Shown here one piece after another: positions 25,290 through 33,302 of a stretch of DNA of 64,000 nucleotides (position 1 is the first letter of the stretch; every line of letters starts with the position of its first letter). The notes beneath the pieces are model-generated. The model made no database searches. It was not told where the DNA came from and saw only the letters and a list, made by a program, of their open reading frames with translations. The translations under genes and the position numbers were made by a program. Source of the stretch: SSC4 sp964443225 (lineage in GTDB: Bacteria > Chloroflexota > Anaerolineae > SSC4 > Amarolineaceae). The DNA is taken from positions 11,479 through 75,478 of the forward strand of contig CAYUCC010000019.1 of NCBI GenBank assembly GCA_964443225.1, read 5' to 3'.

Positions 25290-26219
25290 ATGCCAACACC
25301 CACAACGCCGCCAGATTCGGACACGGTGCACACGCATGTACGCAGCCACTACGGTGCCCGCGCCCGTACCGTTCTGGCGGCCCCGGCCAATGACGTGACG
25401 GCCGTTTCGTGCTGTGGCGGGACGTCGAACACGGCCACCAGCTGCTGCGGGCCGGCCAATGCCGTCACCATCGATCTGTTGGACCGTGTGGCCGCCCCCC
25501 CCACCCTGACCACAAGCACCGCCAATCTCCTGTACTCAACCGCAGAAATCGCCGATCTTCCCGACACGGTGACCGCCATTGCGTTGGGGTGCGGCAACCC
25601 CACGGCAATCGCGGCCCTGCAGCCCGGTCAAACGGTGTTGGACCTGGGCAGTGGGGGTGGTATCGACTGTTTCCTGGCCGCCCGCCGTGTGGGTCCCACA
25701 GGCCGCGTCATTGGTCTGGACATGACGACCGACATGATCCAGCTGGCCCGCCGCAATGCGCGCACGTTGGGCTTGAACAACGTGGAGTTTCAGTGGGGTG
25801 AAATCGAAGAGATCCCGCTGCCGGATGCCAGTGTCGACGTGATTCTTTCGAACTGCGTGATCAATCTCTCGCCCGACAAGCCGCAGGTGTTCCGCGAAGC
25901 CTACCGTGTGCTGCGGTCAGGGGGCACCCTGGCGATATCCGACATGGTATTCGAGGTGGAAATACCGGACGACCTGCGGGCCAATCTTGACTCGTGGGCA
26001 GGTTGTGTCAGCGGGGCGTGGCTCGAGGCCGATTACCTGAAGGCAATTACCGATGCGGGTTTCCGCCAGGTCGAAGTCATCAGCCGCGATTATTTGCCGG
26101 TGGAAGAGACGTTGAGCGCCGATGACATCGACACCCTCAGCGATCGACTGGCCGCCGAGGGTGTCGATGTCCCATTGGAACGCGTCATGGCGAGCGTCAA
26201 AGTCCGCGCCGTGAAGTGA
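25290..26219 (+). CDS. arsM: Arsenite S-adenosylmethionine methyltransferase ArsM
   Basis: 309 residues. SAM-dependent methylation of As(III) to volatile or less toxic methylarsenicals. N-terminal VHTHVRSHYGARA leads into Cys-rich SCCGG and SCCG; the SAM motif is VLDLGSGGGIDCFLAARRVG, with GLDMTTDMI after it. Conserved As-binding Cys are Cys189 (LSNCVINLSPDK) and Cys239 (SWAGCVSGA). Two tandem ATGs are available; the second (25290) sits a better distance from AAGGAG. No arsenite efflux pump is nearby. Confidence 0.93.
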   Translation: MPTPTTPPDSDTVHTHVRSHYGARARTVLAAPANDVTAVSCCGGTSNTATSCCGPANAVTIDLLDRVAAPPTLTTSTANLLYSTAEIADLPDTVTAIALGCGNPTAIAALQPGQTVLDLGSGGGIDCFLAARRVGPTGRVIGLDMTTDMIQLARRNARTLGLNNVEFQWGEIEEIPLPDASVDVILSNCVINLSPDKPQVFREAYRVLRSGGTLAISDMVFEVEIPDDLRANLDSWAGCVSGAWLEADYLKAITDAGFRQVEVISRDYLPVEETLSADDIDTLSDRLAAEGVDVPLERVMASVKVRAVK

Positions 26220-26227
26220 GCGAGGAT

Positions 26228-26243
26228 GGGGGTTGGGGGTTGG
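26228..26243. repeat. Short heptamer array, unit GGGGGTT
   Basis: Two units plus GG just after the arsM stop. It is the reverse complement of a CCCCAAC-like unit. Confidence 0.6.
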
Positions 26244-26297
26244 AAGAGAAGCCCAACGCGCAACGATGTACGCTGTGCTTACTCAGGCGCGACACCT

Positions 26298-26331
26298 CTC
26301 CCTACTCCCTACTCCCTACTCCCTACTCCCC
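26298..26331. repeat. Heptamer array, unit CTCCCTA (4.8 units)
   Basis: Four perfect units and a partial one, in the gap between the convergent arsM and GNAT genes. The unit is identical to the array at 951. Confidence 0.93.
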
Positions 26332-27102
26332 CCACACAAAGGGCTGCGTGTACGTCAACGTACGGAACCCGATTTTTTCCAGAATCGGCTGGCTCATGGG
26401 GCTGGCGTCGACGGTGAGAAAACGGACACCCCGCGCACGCGCTTCCTGGGCACGAACCGCTACCAACGCCGTGTAGAGGCCGCGCCGCCGGAAAGCGGCG
26501 CGCGTCGACCCACCCCAGAGGTCCGCAAACTGGCGTTGGGGGTGGAAGCGTATCCAGGCGCAGCTGGCCAATTGACCGTCGGCATACGCCAGGTAGATGC
26601 TGAGCCGCTCTGGCTCAGCGTGCAGCTCATGTTTGAGTTCGTTGCCGAGCCAGGCTTGCGACTCACCCCACACCTCTTCCTCTACCTGCATCACGGCATC
26701 GATTTCGTCAGCACTGGTGATACGCCGTACATCGGCGGTGATGGGTTCCCACAGGTAAGCCGGTGCATCGGCAAGGTCGAGCACCACCAGGGCTTCCGGT
26801 TCTTCGGCCTGCAAGCCGTGGGCAAGCAGCCGCTCCTTCAGGTTAGCCGGCGTGTCGTGATCGTACACCTTCCACTCGACCTTGCCGCCAGCCCAGCTCG
26901 GGTCGCTGAGCTGGGCTTCGATTGCCGCATCGACAGTGGCGGGGTCCAGGTGCGTGTAGACGATCCATCCGCGATGTTCGCCAGGCCGTTCGTGCATGTA
27001 GCGCACAATGCCGGGAAACTCCTCACGCCGGATGTCAGGCAGCGGCGCGGGGTTGCAACGCATTTCTTCGTCGTAGAGCGCCAGGAGTTCGGCGTCGGTC
27101 AC
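26323..27102 (-). CDS. GNAT-family N-acetyltransferase
   Basis: 259 residues. An N-terminal region of unknown function (1-125) precedes a GNAT domain (about 126-255) with IYLAYADGQLASCAWIRF, the acetyl-CoA pyrophosphate loop GSTRAAFRRRGLYTALV and the C-terminal strand PILEKIGFRTL. The acceptor is unknown. The GTG start overlaps the previous stop as GTGA, so translation is coupled to the FabL-like reductase. Its 3' end runs a few bases into the heptamer array. Confidence 0.85.
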   Translation of the reverse strand: MTDAELLALYDEEMRCNPAPLPDIRREEFPGIVRYMHERPGEHRGWIVYTHLDPATVDAAIEAQLSDPSWAGGKVEWKVYDHDTPANLKERLLAHGLQAEEPEALVVLDLADAPAYLWEPITADVRRITSADEIDAVMQVEEEVWGESQAWLGNELKHELHAEPERLSIYLAYADGQLASCAWIRFHPQRQFADLWGGSTRAAFRRRGLYTALVAVRAQEARARGVRFLTVDASPMSQPILEKIGFRTLTYTQPFVWGE

Positions 27103-27914
27103 GTGCCCCCCGATACGTCTTCGCCACCATCGACGAAAATGATCGAGCCGCTGATCCAGCGAACCTCGGGATGGCTGAGCTGGCGAATGGTCGCAGCGAC
27201 GTCCTCCGGCGTGGTCAGACGACCACCGGGGTTGCGCCGCAGCGATTCGGCAACGATGCGCTCGTTACCCGGGATTTTGCGCAGGGCCGGGGTATCGGTG
27301 ACGCCGGCTTCGATGCAGTTGACGAGAACCCCGTAGGGACCCAGTTCCTGCGCCAGGGCGCGTGTGTGAGATTCCAGCGCCGCCTTGGCCGCCGACACTG
27401 CACCATAATTGACGATCACGCGGTGCGAACCTTCACTGGTCATCGAAAAGATACGGCTGCCGCGCCCCAGCAGGCGCCGTGTCATCAGGTCCTGCGTCCA
27501 ATAGACCAGGCTGTTTGCCATCACGTCCAGCGTCATGTCCATTTGCGCTTTGCTGACACGTTTGTTGGGGTCATCGTCGATGAACGGCAGCAGCGTACCA
27601 AAAGCCAGCGAGTGCATCATGACATGAATCGTCTGCTCACCCGCGGCGGCGGCCAGGGTGGACTGGATCTTGTCCAGCACCTTCTGCCGCTTGCCTTCGT
27701 CGGCGGCGTTGGCGTTGAAAAACACCGCCTGGCTGCCGGTTGCTTCGATATCGGCGATGAGCGCATGCACAAGCGGCATCGTCGCTTTCATGTCCAGGTG
27801 CACGCCAAAGATGTTCATGCCGGCGGCGGCCAGGGTGCGTGAGACGGCGGCGCCCATGCCGCTGGAAGCGCCCAGGATCAGGGCCCATTTGCCCTTCAAT
27901 GGTTGGTCAGTCAC
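27099..27914 (-). CDS. FabL/FabI-like short-chain reductase
   Basis: 271 residues, NAD(P)-dependent. The nucleotide motif is ALILGASSGMGAAVSRTLA and the C-terminal block WISGSIIFVDGGEDVSGG. The catalytic pair is Tyr-x6-Lys (NYGAVSAAKAALESH), the spacing of enoyl-ACP reductases rather than the Tyr-x3-Lys of classic SDRs; NCIEAGVTDTPALRKIPG also resembles FabL. Trans-2-enoyl-ACP reduction is therefore plausible. The GTG at 27914 is chosen because GGAGGAGG lies upstream and the conserved start follows; the upstream frame is not conserved. Confidence 0.82.
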   Translation of the reverse strand: MTDQPLKGKWALILGASSGMGAAVSRTLAAAGMNIFGVHLDMKATMPLVHALIADIEATGSQAVFFNANAADEGKRQKVLDKIQSTLAAAAGEQTIHVMMHSLAFGTLLPFIDDDPNKRVSKAQMDMTLDVMANSLVYWTQDLMTRRLLGRGSRIFSMTSEGSHRVIVNYGAVSAAKAALESHTRALAQELGPYGVLVNCIEAGVTDTPALRKIPGNERIVAESLRRNPGGRLTTPEDVAATIRQLSHPEVRWISGSIIFVDGGEDVSGGT

Positions 27915-28058
27915 GAGACGTTGTACCTCCTCCGGTCGTTTGCTGGTATTCGATGAAACCGGATGCAGGAGATGGACGCCATTGCCCATCCCCCACAATC
28001 CTGTGTGTATAACCCCACATGCGGACATTGGTCACGCCGGGAGTTCGTTGACATCATT

Positions 28059-28844
28059 CTATGAAACTTTCCGAATATCTGAATACAACTTCGGACGTGC
28101 ATTTTGGCGCAGTCTGAACTTCGTGCCATGATTATGCCCTGAACGGGCGTCAAAATCGACAAGCACATTTCCTTCGACAAGTGCTGTAATGAAATTGTCA
28201 ATGCTGAAGCTGCTCAATATCCATATCTCATCATAGTGGAAATACTCTCTGTCTTCATCTTTCATCACGTCAGCTCGAACATACACAGTATTCAGAAGTT
28301 TCGTACCGGCCTTATGATTCAAGTCGTCGAATCCCCAATATGGCTGCGGATTCAATTCACCCAACCCTACACGGTTCCTGACCGATTGTAGCCATTCTGC
28401 ATGCCGAGAATCTACCCTCGTACCGTCAAAGGATGTTAGGACCTTGCGATTGCGGTTGTCAACTTCTATCATGAATCCCCTATCACTTCTCGCGCGACCA
28501 TGAATTGTTTGCCGAAAGCTCATTTCATCGGCGGGATAAGAAATTCCTGCAGATTCATGTCTCCAGCCGTACCTTGGCAATAGAATGTTAGGTACGAATT
28601 TCAGAGCCCTTGGCGATGGTTCCATGTGAAACAAGGTGGTCAAGGCTGCCGTCTCAGTTCGTTGACATTTAAGTTCCCACTCAGCAGCGTTCGGAATGGG
28701 CAAATTGTTCTCCTGAATCCCGAGGAGGTCTTCGAGTGTGTTTCCAATACCACCAACATTGCCGGGACGAGCGTTTGGTATCCAACCACGACTCCTGATT
28801 TCTTTCAATGCATGAATGAGCGATTCTATGGTGTAGGTTCGCAT
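28059..28844 (-). CDS. Type II restriction endonuclease, MvaI/BcnI family
   Basis: 261 residues. The family hallmark GNTLEDLLGIQENNLPIP is at residues 34-51, followed by the catalytic ExK in EWELKCQ (Glu57, Lys59). MvaI and BcnI cut CC^WGG and CC^SGG as monomers, so a related pentamer target is likely; which one cannot be read from sequence. It overlaps the methyltransferase gene by 19 bp. Base composition is visibly more AT-rich than the flanks, suggesting horizontal transfer. Confidence 0.9.
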   Translation of the reverse strand: MRTYTIESLIHALKEIRSRGWIPNARPGNVGGIGNTLEDLLGIQENNLPIPNAAEWELKCQRTETAALTTLFHMEPSPRALKFVPNILLPRYGWRHESAGISYPADEMSFRQTIHGRARSDRGFMIEVDNRNRKVLTSFDGTRVDSRHAEWLQSVRNRVGLGELNPQPYWGFDDLNHKAGTKLLNTVYVRADVMKDEDREYFHYDEIWILSSFSIDNFITALVEGNVLVDFDARSGHNHGTKFRLRQNARPKLYSDIRKVS

Positions 28845-29773
28845 GATTCAGGTGGTCTCCAGAAGTCGAGTAAATACTCGAAAGTCGTTCCCATGGTGAT
28901 GTAATTGCTTGGGTATCCAAAAATGCCGATGTTATTGACAATATTGGTTCTATCCCAAATAATTGTGTTGCGAAGCTCATAACCACGCTGGCGCAGTTCA
29001 TTCACAAGTGAAACATGAATTGTGATTCGTTCATTTTCCCACCACATGTCCGGCACATTGATGACACAATGCCCTTTTGGACGCAGTAAAGGTAATAATC
29101 GCTCGAAGATATCACCCATGGCAGTAGTGTAATCGGCCAGAGCCATTGTTCCCAAGTCACGGGGATCCTGGGAGTACTGTTCCACCTTGTGAAGCTGTTC
29201 ATTGTTTCGATCTCGCCTGGATTTGTTCTTTCTCCTACGATTCAGAAGATTTGCGTATGGCGGAGAGGTCCAGATCAAGCTCACTAATCCCGGGTCCAGA
29301 TAATTCGGCGCGTGCAATGCATCGTCCTGGATAGCCACTTGTTGAGCCTGGTTGAACAGGTTGTTACTGGCTAGTCTCTCCGCGCACAACTCGATATACT
29401 TGCTCTGCAAGTCAAAACCTACAGCGTTTCTATTCAGGTCCTGAGCAGCAACGAGCGAAGTGCCACTTCCCACGAACGGGTCAAGAACCAACTCACCCTC
29501 ATGAGTGAAAAGGCCGATCACTTTCTTGGCTAACGAAATGGGAAATGTAGCGGGATGCAAATTCTTGTCACGAATGTCTCTACTTTCATAAAAAAACTGC
29601 CAGACGCCAATTTGGCTCTTAAGCCATTCTTTGGCTGACAAACAATTCAAATTATTCGGCGCGCAGTTGCATGTCCTTCCCGTACCGACAGTAATTCTTG
29701 TTCTGTAGTGTTGCGATTGCTCTTGGATCACCCTAGGCAAAGCATTTCCATCAACTTCGGTTTGGACGAGCAT
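28826..29773 (-). CDS. DNA methyltransferase of the MvaI-type R-M system (N4-cytosine type likely)
   Basis: 315 residues. SAM motif I is DPFVGSG (98-104), preceded by a motif X-like LHPATFPISLAKKVIGLF; catalytic motif IV is TSPPY (169-173), typical of N4-cytosine enzymes. Order X-I-IV. With the MvaI/BcnI endonuclease next to it, it should protect the same site. Four Cys near residues 35-44 (CNCAPNNLNC) are unusual. It starts before the endonuclease, with a leader of about 115 nt and no visible controller protein. Confidence 0.9.
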   Translation of the reverse strand: MLVQTEVDGNALPRVIQEQSQHYRTRITVGTGRTCNCAPNNLNCLSAKEWLKSQIGVWQFFYESRDIRDKNLHPATFPISLAKKVIGLFTHEGELVLDPFVGSGTSLVAAQDLNRNAVGFDLQSKYIELCAERLASNNLFNQAQQVAIQDDALHAPNYLDPGLVSLIWTSPPYANLLNRRRKNKSRRDRNNEQLHKVEQYSQDPRDLGTMALADYTTAMGDIFERLLPLLRPKGHCVINVPDMWWENERITIHVSLVNELRQRGYELRNTIIWDRTNIVNNIGIFGYPSNYITMGTTFEYLLDFWRPPESCEPTP

Positions 29774-29895
29774 AATGGGACTTCTCCAGCTGGCTTCAGC
29801 ACCCTATTGACCAATACGAAAAAGCGACGCAAACAGCCTGTCGCAGATAGGCTCTTTGAGCAAACATAGCTGCATACTGCGGGTGGTGCGGAACC

Positions 29896-29924
29896 ATTAT
29901 AGCGGCTGCAAAAGGCAAAGTCAA
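29896..29924 (-). promoter_or_regulatory. Promoter of the R-M operon
   Basis: TTGACT (29919-29924), 17-bp spacer and TATAAT (29896-29901), reading minus. Predicted start near 29889. Confidence 0.75.
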
Positions 29925-29999
29925 TCACCATTTGATCTCAATTCTGAGAATGGCGGTGCATGTTGGCCTGTGCCTGCGGCAAGGGAGCGGATTTGAGAA

Positions 30000-30027
30000 T
30001 TGACAAATGTCCTGGGCTGGTTATAAT
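30000..30027 (+). promoter_or_regulatory. Promoter giving a leaderless mRNA for the CAP/LysM gene
   Basis: TTGACA (30000-30005), 16-bp spacer and TATAAT (30022-30027). The ATG at 30035 begins 7 nt after the -10, exactly where transcription should start, so the mRNA would have no 5' leader. Confidence 0.75.
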
Positions 30028-30034
30028 GCCCCCC

Positions 30035-31237
30035 ATGCGTCCAAATTCACAGCTCAAACAGGCGGGCCGCCTCCTTGGCTGCATCTTGCTGGCGCTGCAA
30101 CTCACAACCGTTCTGCCCTCGCACTCGTACGCACAGGATTACCCCCCGCCAGTGCTCGAGATGGTCCGCCTGATCAATCAAGCCCGTGCCCAACGGGGAC
30201 TTCCCCTTTATTTGTTGAACCCGGCGCTGAGCCAGGTTGCCCAAAACCACGTCAACGACGTGATCGCCAATGGTCGTCTGGGTCATGTTGGCTCGGATGG
30301 CAGTCGCGTCGCCGGGCGTGTGGGACGTGCTGGTTATGCCGCCAGCCAGGTCAGCGAAAACTGGGTCTACAGCCGCGACCTGGCGCGCGGCTTCCGCTGG
30401 TGGATGGCAGATCCCCCCCATCGCGCCAATATTCTCAGCAGCAAATTTACCGAAATCGGTGTCGGCATGACACCCCATCCCAACGGTTGGGGACAGGTCT
30501 GGGTCGTCGACTTTGCCACGGCGGCCAACGGTCCGGCTTCCGACAGTATTCTGATTGGCGATCCACCGGCCGCAGCGGCGGTGACAGCGGCTGCCGAACC
30601 CGCCGCGCTCGACGGGAGCACCTACGTCATCCAGGCGGGCGACACACTCGATGCCCTCGCTCGCCGCCTCGGTATTTCGTGGCAACGCCTGGCGGAACAC
30701 AACGGGATCACCGATCCCACCCTGCTGCAGGTCGGCCAGGTTCTGGAAATCCCAGGCCGTTTGCCTGAAGCGCCCGCCGTAACGACCGAGGCCGCGCCCG
30801 CGAATCCCGCACCACCGGCCGATACCGCCGCGGCACCCGCACCGGCAGAGGCGACACCGGCACCCGCGGCGGCCGCGGAACCTGCGCCGGCCGAAGCACC
30901 GGCACCCGCCATCAAACCGACCACGCACACGGTGCGCGCTGGCGAGTCGCTGGCCACAATTGCGCCGCGCTACGGGTTGTCGTGGCAGACCCTGGCGGAC
31001 ATCAACGGCCTCGATGGTCGTTCGATCCTGCAGGTGGGCCAGGTACTGCGCCTGGAAAAACTAACCGCCAGCGTATCGGTCAGCACCAACAAGCCCGCCA
31101 CTATCACCGTGCGTAAGGGGGACTCGCTCTACAGCCTTGCCATGCGCTACAAGCTTGCCTGGCAAGACCTGGCCAAGGTCAATGGCCTGACCAGCAAGTC
31201 CGTCCTGCAGGTGGGGCAGGTCTTGCGCCTGCCGTAG
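30035..31237 (+). CDS. Secreted CAP-domain protein with three LysM repeats
   Basis: 400 residues. Signal peptide about 1-33 (GCILLALQLTTVLPSHSYA). A CAP/SCP domain (38-165) starts VLEMVRLINQARAQRGL and contains HVNDVIANGRLGHVGSDG and NWVYS. Three LysM motifs follow (each beginning like YVIQAGDTLDALARRLGISW), separated by Ala/Pro-rich linkers. LysM binds peptidoglycan or chitin, so the protein is probably held at the cell wall. Role of bacterial YkwD-like CAP domains is poorly known. Monocistronic. Confidence 0.93.
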   Translation: MRPNSQLKQAGRLLGCILLALQLTTVLPSHSYAQDYPPPVLEMVRLINQARAQRGLPLYLLNPALSQVAQNHVNDVIANGRLGHVGSDGSRVAGRVGRAGYAASQVSENWVYSRDLARGFRWWMADPPHRANILSSKFTEIGVGMTPHPNGWGQVWVVDFATAANGPASDSILIGDPPAAAAVTAAAEPAALDGSTYVIQAGDTLDALARRLGISWQRLAEHNGITDPTLLQVGQVLEIPGRLPEAPAVTTEAAPANPAPPADTAAAPAPAEATPAPAAAAEPAPAEAPAPAIKPTTHTVRAGESLATIAPRYGLSWQTLADINGLDGRSILQVGQVLRLEKLTASVSVSTNKPATITVRKGDSLYSLAMRYKLAWQDLAKVNGLTSKSVLQVGQVLRLP

Positions 31238-31250
31238 GTAGAGAACCAGA

Positions 31251-31276
31251 GGGCACACGGACTGTGTGCCCTTTTT
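31251..31276 (+). terminator. Terminator of the CAP/LysM gene
   Basis: Perfect 8-bp stem GGGCACAC/GTGTGCCC, 5-nt loop, five T residues. Confidence 0.9.
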
Positions 31277-31302
31277 CATAGTCCAAGAACCAACATCTGT
31301 CG

Positions 31303-31938
31303 ATGCCATCCACCGCCAAGGACCCGCGACTGGCCGCCGCCCAGCGACTTCTGCCACACCACATCCACCTGATGCCCGACCTGTGGCGCGCCGTGCCTTC
31401 CCATGCGGCCGAATACTTCCCCGACCCATTCGCACCGGCGCGTCTGGTTGCGGCGCGCTGCGCCCGCCTGCCTGCGGCGCTGCTCGACTGGTGGAGCAGC
31501 CTGCCATCCGGCCACGTCCTGGTGACCGCCCAAACCAGCAGCTACACGGTGGGTCTGCTGCCAGACGAACCACGCCAGCTGCAGCACGTCGCCTGTGTCA
31601 GCCTGACGGACATCGTCGGGCCGGCGTTGTACTTCTGGATCGCCATTCTCCTGGACCATCATCTCGGCACCGGGGGGGCCAACGTGGGACCGTGGCTTTC
31701 GGACGGCGGCGGGTTCAACCGGCATTGGCTGGATACCGGTCAGCGCGTCCATCAACTGGCCGGGTTGGGTTATGGATTGTCTCGGGAAGCAAAAGCGGAC
31801 CCGAACTTCTACTTCGCCGAAGGCGTGGCAACGGTCCTGTACGATCGACGTACCCTCACCGTGCAGGACCCCAAGCTGACCCGCCTGCTTGATACCACGC
31901 TGCTGGACGAGGATTTCTGCCGCCGCGCCCTCCGTTGA
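31303..31938 (+). CDS. Unrecognised 211-residue soluble protein
   Basis: I do not recognise this family. It begins MPSTAKDPRLAAAQRLLPHHIHL and has a central segment (DIVGPALYFWIAILLDHHLGTGG) with a His pair, then DGGGFNRHWLDTGQRVHQL and FYFAEGVATVLYDRR. No signal peptide; the single hydrophobic segment seems too short for a membrane span. No Shine-Dalgarno is evident. It converges with the O-antigen-ligase-like gene, with 1 bp between the stops. Confidence 0.65.
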   Translation: MPSTAKDPRLAAAQRLLPHHIHLMPDLWRAVPSHAAEYFPDPFAPARLVAARCARLPAALLDWWSSLPSGHVLVTAQTSSYTVGLLPDEPRQLQHVACVSLTDIVGPALYFWIAILLDHHLGTGGANVGPWLSDGGGFNRHWLDTGQRVHQLAGLGYGLSREAKADPNFYFAEGVATVLYDRRTLTVQDPKLTRLLDTTLLDEDFCRRALR

Positions 31939-31939
31939 G

Positions 31940-33295
31940 TCATGGGGTCTCCGCGCCCCGTCGTACCGCGGCGGCCAGCGCCCCCGCCAGCAGCCCCACC
32001 ATGATGGCCGCCCGCCAGGAGGCGGTGAGCCAGGTGTGGTTATCGACCAGGCCAATCGCAAACAGCGCGAGCCAACTGGCAACGGCGACGTGGAAGACGG
32101 TGTAAGCCGCAGTGGTGCCCGGTTTCGGACGCGCCGGCCATGGTACGCCCAACCAGGCCCAGTTCAACCACAGCCAAAGCGCGCCCCCCACAATCCCCAA
32201 CTCGGCCGTGGCCAGCAGCGGGGCGTTGTGCACCGCCGTTTGCCCCAGCGCGGCGGGCAGCGCGTGCAGATACAGCCCGCTCCCCACGCCGGTCCACGGG
32301 TGCAGGCGAATCACGTCCAGCGCGGCAGCAACGTACTGTGCCCGTTCGTTGAGCGAGCGCGCTTCGAGGGGGGCCGACAAATCGAACAGGCGTGTCCACA
32401 GCAGCGTGGGCTGCCACCAGGCCAGCGCCACGATCGCGGCCCCCAGCAGCACACCCAAAACCAACCACCAACGCCGCACCTGGGGCCCGCGCCACACCAG
32501 CCACGCCAGTCCAACCGCCAGACCAATCCAGGCGGAGCGCGAGAACGTCAGAAGCAGGCCGGCCAGACCAGGAATGATGGCCAGCAACCACCAGATGCGT
32601 GCCCGCGGTGTGGCCGTCGACGCCGCACCGATCACCCAGAGCAGACCGATCGTCAACAGCCCTCCCAGCACGTTGGGGTGGGCGGTCAACCCATAGGCAC
32701 GGAGGTGATGCGCCCCCGGCTGGCCTACAACACTGATGGCCTCCACGGCGGGATCGAGCAGCGGCTCACCCAGGGCAGCCAGTCCGAGCGAGCCCTGATG
32801 CCAGAACTGGGCCGTTCCCACGATTCCCTGCACACACATCACCAACGCAAAGAGCCCCGCCAGGCCATACAAGACGCTGGTCGGCGAACAGCGGGCCAGC
32901 CACACGTAACTCGCCCACATCAGCAGCACAGCGGTCGCCACGATGAATGCCGTACCTGGGGCCGCCGCCGGGCGCAGACCAACAAGCACCCACAGCCCCA
33001 ACCCAACCACGGGCAGCGTGATCTGCCACGGCTGCAAGGCGCGCCACAGACCCTGTCCCCGCCAGCCTGCACTGTGCACCCACTGCCCAACCGCCACGAG
33101 TACCGCCGCCGGCAGCAGCAGGGCCAATACACCAACGGTGGCAGGCCGGCCAGCCAGGTTACCCTGGAGAATCGGCAGCCAGGTGAAGGGACCCACCCGC
33201 CAGCCCGGCGTGAGGAACGTCAGCAGGACAAACAGCCCGTACAAGAACCAGGCCAGGGAGGGATGGTGGATACGCAGCTTGAGCGGTTGCTGCAT
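31940..33295 (-). CDS. O-antigen ligase/polymerase-like membrane protein
   Basis: 451 residues from the ATG at 33295, with at least ten hydrophobic spans. The block LLTFSRSAWIGLAVGLAWLV and the later loop with RLHPWTGVGSGLYLHALP match the Wzy/WaaL pattern (Arg before a periplasmic loop, then HPWxGVG). It likely ligates or polymerises surface polysaccharide. It starts 7 bp after the stop of the preceding glycosyltransferase gene, in one operon of three genes; the longer frame upstream would overlap that gene. Confidence 0.82.
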   Translation of the reverse strand: MQQPLKLRIHHPSLAWFLYGLFVLLTFLTPGWRVGPFTWLPILQGNLAGRPATVGVLALLLPAAVLVAVGQWVHSAGWRGQGLWRALQPWQITLPVVGLGLWVLVGLRPAAAPGTAFIVATAVLLMWASYVWLARCSPTSVLYGLAGLFALVMCVQGIVGTAQFWHQGSLGLAALGEPLLDPAVEAISVVGQPGAHHLRAYGLTAHPNVLGGLLTIGLLWVIGAASTATPRARIWWLLAIIPGLAGLLLTFSRSAWIGLAVGLAWLVWRGPQVRRWWLVLGVLLGAAIVALAWWQPTLLWTRLFDLSAPLEARSLNERAQYVAAALDVIRLHPWTGVGSGLYLHALPAALGQTAVHNAPLLATAELGIVGGALWLWLNWAWLGVPWPARPKPGTTAAYTVFHVAVASWLALFAIGLVDNHTWLTASWRAAIMVGLLAGALAAAVRRGAETP

Positions 33296-33302
33296 GCCGG
33301 CC

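Noticed and set aside
28059..29773. Prophage or integrative element boundaries around the R-M genes
   Set aside because: No integrase, attachment repeats or tRNA at the edges; only the base composition differs.
29728..29931. Small minus-strand ORF as a controller protein of the R-M system
   Set aside because: No helix-turn-helix; it overlaps the promoter and the methyltransferase start.
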